Positions 62,195 to 64,000 of a DNA stretch of 64,000 nucleotides are shown here, one piece after another. The stretch is from Tritrichomonas musculus (Eukaryota; Parabasalia; Tritrichomonadida; Tritrichomonadidae): the NCBI GenBank assembly GCA_039105265.1, contig JAPFFF010000003.1:3100001-3164000 (forward strand). Reading direction: 5' to 3'. The position numbers and the translations under genes were made by a program. The notes below the pieces were generated by a model. It ran no database searches, was not told the origin of the DNA, and was given only the letters and a program-made list of their open reading frames with translations. Position 1 is the first letter of the stretch, and every line of letters starts with the position of its first letter.

Positions 62195-64000
62195 CTAAGA
62201 GTTCTCGAATAAAATATTCACGGCTCCAGTTACTGGCTGTTTGCAATAAGGACAAGCTTTTAGCGTATTTACTCTTTCCTTGAGGCATACTTCACACACG
62301 CAAAGGTGGCCACAAGGCAGCATTGCGGCTACAGCTGTTCTTCTTTTACAGCAAAGACAGAAAGATTCTTTCAAGTCAGCTTGAGACATTAACGGTTGGT
62401 TACTTTGGTTATAAATTTTTCCAACAATATATTCGTCTGTTTTGGTATTTTGCTCAGCAGCTTCCCTTTCAGCTACTAAAGCCTTCATAAACTTTGAAAA
62501 TGTAAGTCTTACTCCTTGCATTGGAGTTAATCCTTTATCATTAATAAGTTTTGTATCAGATCCAGCTCTAATAAGTGTTTCAACACATTTCTTATCCATC
62601 TTTAAAGCAGCTAAATGAAGTGGTGAATTTTTTGTTACATCAACAACGTTAAGAGGAGCATCAGCAGCAATCAGCATTTGTATCATTTTCAAGTTACAAA
62701 GGTCAGCAACAATATGAAGCGGCGTCTTTCCTTCCTCATCTTGGATACCAACCTTTACTTGGAAAGAAATCAAAGTGGCAGCAAAATCTTCTCTTTGCAT
62801 TGAACATGCAATATGGAGAGGCGTTTGACCGTGAGCATCTTGAGCGTTCATATCTGCTCCTGCATCATGGAGCTTCTCAAGAACTGCTAAATGACACGAT
62901 AATGTCGCACGATGAACGGGAGCGTTTCCATTTACATCTTTGAGGTTCAAATCAGCTTGATTCTCAATAAAAAGACTAACAAGCTCAATATCTCCTTCAG
63001 TGCAACTCATGTGAAGAGCAGTTTCTTTATCTTTGTTCTGGCAATTAACATCAGCAGATGCGACGAAGAGTTGTTTTGCAATTTCAACTGCATGTCGCGT
63101 AGCGCAAAGATGAAGTGGAGCATTTCCATCTTTAGATTGGGTATTTGGAGCCGCTCCTGCCGCAATTAATACGTTAATTATCGGTATATTCAACTTTTTC
63201 ACAGCATAATGAAGAGGCGTCTCGCCATTTTCATCTTTTATGTTTACATCAGCACTTTTCTCAGTAAGAAATTGGACCATTTCAAGATTCTCTAATTCAA
63301 CTGCAATATGAAGAGCTGTTTTTTGACCCTCTCCTTTGGCATCAATATTGACACCGTGATCTACAAGAAAATCTGCTACTTCTTGGTGTCCATTTAAAAC
63401 TGCATAATGAAGTGAAATATTTTCTTTAGAATCTGGAGCATTAAGATCAGCAAGTGCTTTTTGAAGGGCAACAACTATTTCGATTGATCCACTAGCACAG
63501 GCAAGATGAATTGGCTTTTCTCCGGCTTCATTTGGCTCATCTACAGGGGCCCCTTGAGAATGGCATACTGGAATTATATTTGCATGACCACCTTGAGCAG
63601 CAAGATGAACAATTGTATTTCCATCAGTTGTTTTTGCTTGAGATGATGCACCAAGCTTCAATAAAGTTTCAAGTAATTTGGGTTCACCAAGCTGTGCTGC
63701 AATTAAGGCTGGCGTAAAGCCTTTTGCATCAGCAACATTCCAATTAACTGAGTATTTTTTGTTTCCGAGAAATTTTATCATTTCAACACTTTTGAAATAA
63801 ACAGCAAGATGGGCTATTGATTGTCCAGCTTTGTTTTGCATGTTAAGTGGTGGATTATAATTACAAAAAAGTTGAACAAGTCCTGTTACATGGTTTACCA
63901 TACCGTAATGAAGAGGAGTATTGCCGTCAATATCTTGTCCTTTAATTGGCGCTTTAGCTTTAAGTAAAAGATCACACGTTTTCTTAAGACCTTTTATTGC
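62195..64000 (-). CDS. Ankyrin-repeat protein with C-terminal RING finger (5' end beyond the window)
   Basis: The open frame continues through the window edge (601 codons seen; the reading upstream of the first visible ATG at 63901 is still ankyrin, GNTPLHYG). At least 16 ankyrin repeats of 33 residues follow one another, each with the G-x-TPLH and A-x2-G-x(2)-E/N-I/L pattern. After a short linker a C3HC4 RING closes the protein: CLCC, then PCGHLC, CEVC and CPYC (about 62225-62370), with the MDM2/IAP-type hydrophobic tail AVNILFENS. This is probably an E3 ubiquitin ligase whose ankyrin stack picks the substrate. No membrane segment in the part seen. Confidence 0.92.
   Translation of the reverse strand, partial: AIKGLKKTCDLLLKAKAPIKGQDIDGNTPLHYGMVNHVTGLVQLFCNYNPPLNMQNKAGQSIAHLAVYFKSVEMIKFLGNKKYSVNWNVADAKGFTPALIAAQLGEPKLLETLLKLGASSQAKTTDGNTIVHLAAQGGHANIIPVCHSQGAPVDEPNEAGEKPIHLACASGSIEIVVALQKALADLNAPDSKENISLHYAVLNGHQEVADFLVDHGVNIDAKGEGQKTALHIAVELENLEMVQFLTEKSADVNIKDENGETPLHYAVKKLNIPIINVLIAAGAAPNTQSKDGNAPLHLCATRHAVEIAKQLFVASADVNCQNKDKETALHMSCTEGDIELVSLFIENQADLNLKDVNGNAPVHRATLSCHLAVLEKLHDAGADMNAQDAHGQTPLHIACSMQREDFAATLISFQVKVGIQDEEGKTPLHIVADLCNLKMIQMLIAADAPLNVVDVTKNSPLHLAALKMDKKCVETLIRAGSDTKLINDKGLTPMQGVRLTFSKFMKALVAEREAAEQNTKTDEYIVGKIYNQSNQPLMSQADLKESFCLCCKRRTAVAAMLPCGHLCVCEVCLKERVNTLKACPYCKQPVTGAVNILFENS

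Overview
The window is strongly AT-rich nuclear DNA of a unicellular eukaryote, most likely a trichomonad (Parabasalia); Tritrichomonas foetus or a close relative is my best guess. Nearly all genes lack introns. Several start codons lie 5-10 bases after a TCAYW initiator, the known trichomonad core promoter. One very short intron has the fused branch-point/3' splice motif of that group, and the gene set (CAMK, CK1 and TKL-like kinases, coiled-coil and Asn-rich proteins, ankyrin-RING and LRR proteins, many DNA transposons) fits. The species call is inference; no rRNA or tRNA gene was recognised.

Layout. 1-1019: 5' part of a leucine-rich-repeat gene (minus). 1020-7712: transposon-rich, with a Mutator-like MITE that carries a TA-target MITE inside it, a tyrosine-recombinase remnant, and a pogo/Tigger-type transposase that lacks its third catalytic motif. 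7713-29830: host genes: CAMK kinase, coiled-coil protein, CK1 kinase with a CaaX tail, a 1037-residue unknown, an RmlD-like reductase, U2AF large subunit (with a newly recognised 29-base intron), RFT1, a NUDIX hydrolase, a small RING protein, a metallophosphoesterase and a large coiled-coil protein. 29831-32574: a decayed Tc1/mariner copy and a 479-bp hAT-like MITE. 32575-41813: host genes: a Jouberin/AHI1 homologue, PP2C phosphatase, a small unknown, a two-domain pseudokinase and a CAMK kinase.

41814-62190 is a transposon island: a foldback-like inverted repeat; a 4.0-kb element with an 8-bp target duplication, holding a second copy of the Mutator-like MITE; then a 9.8-kb nest in which a complete-looking 6.9-kb Mutator-like element (MULE) sits inside a second, 2.9-kb Mutator-type element. 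Both of these have 9-bp target duplications and tandem repeats in their inverted termini. The inner MULE carries about 22 and 7 copies of a 135-bp unit in its two arms. Then come a broken Merlin (ISXO2-like) transposase and two more copies of the 479-bp MITE. The window ends in an ankyrin-repeat/RING gene (62195 to beyond 64000, minus).

The host genes do not form an operon or a single pathway. Likely processes are signalling (five kinase or pseudokinase genes, PP2C), ER glycosylation (RFT1), splicing (U2AF), the flagellar base (AHI1) and ubiquitin transfer (two RING proteins). The most novel material is the MULE pair with array-bearing termini and the perfect hairpin around a tiny SANT-like ORF. 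Several computed start positions rest on TTG or GTG codons; starts given here are moved to the first supported ATG where one exists.
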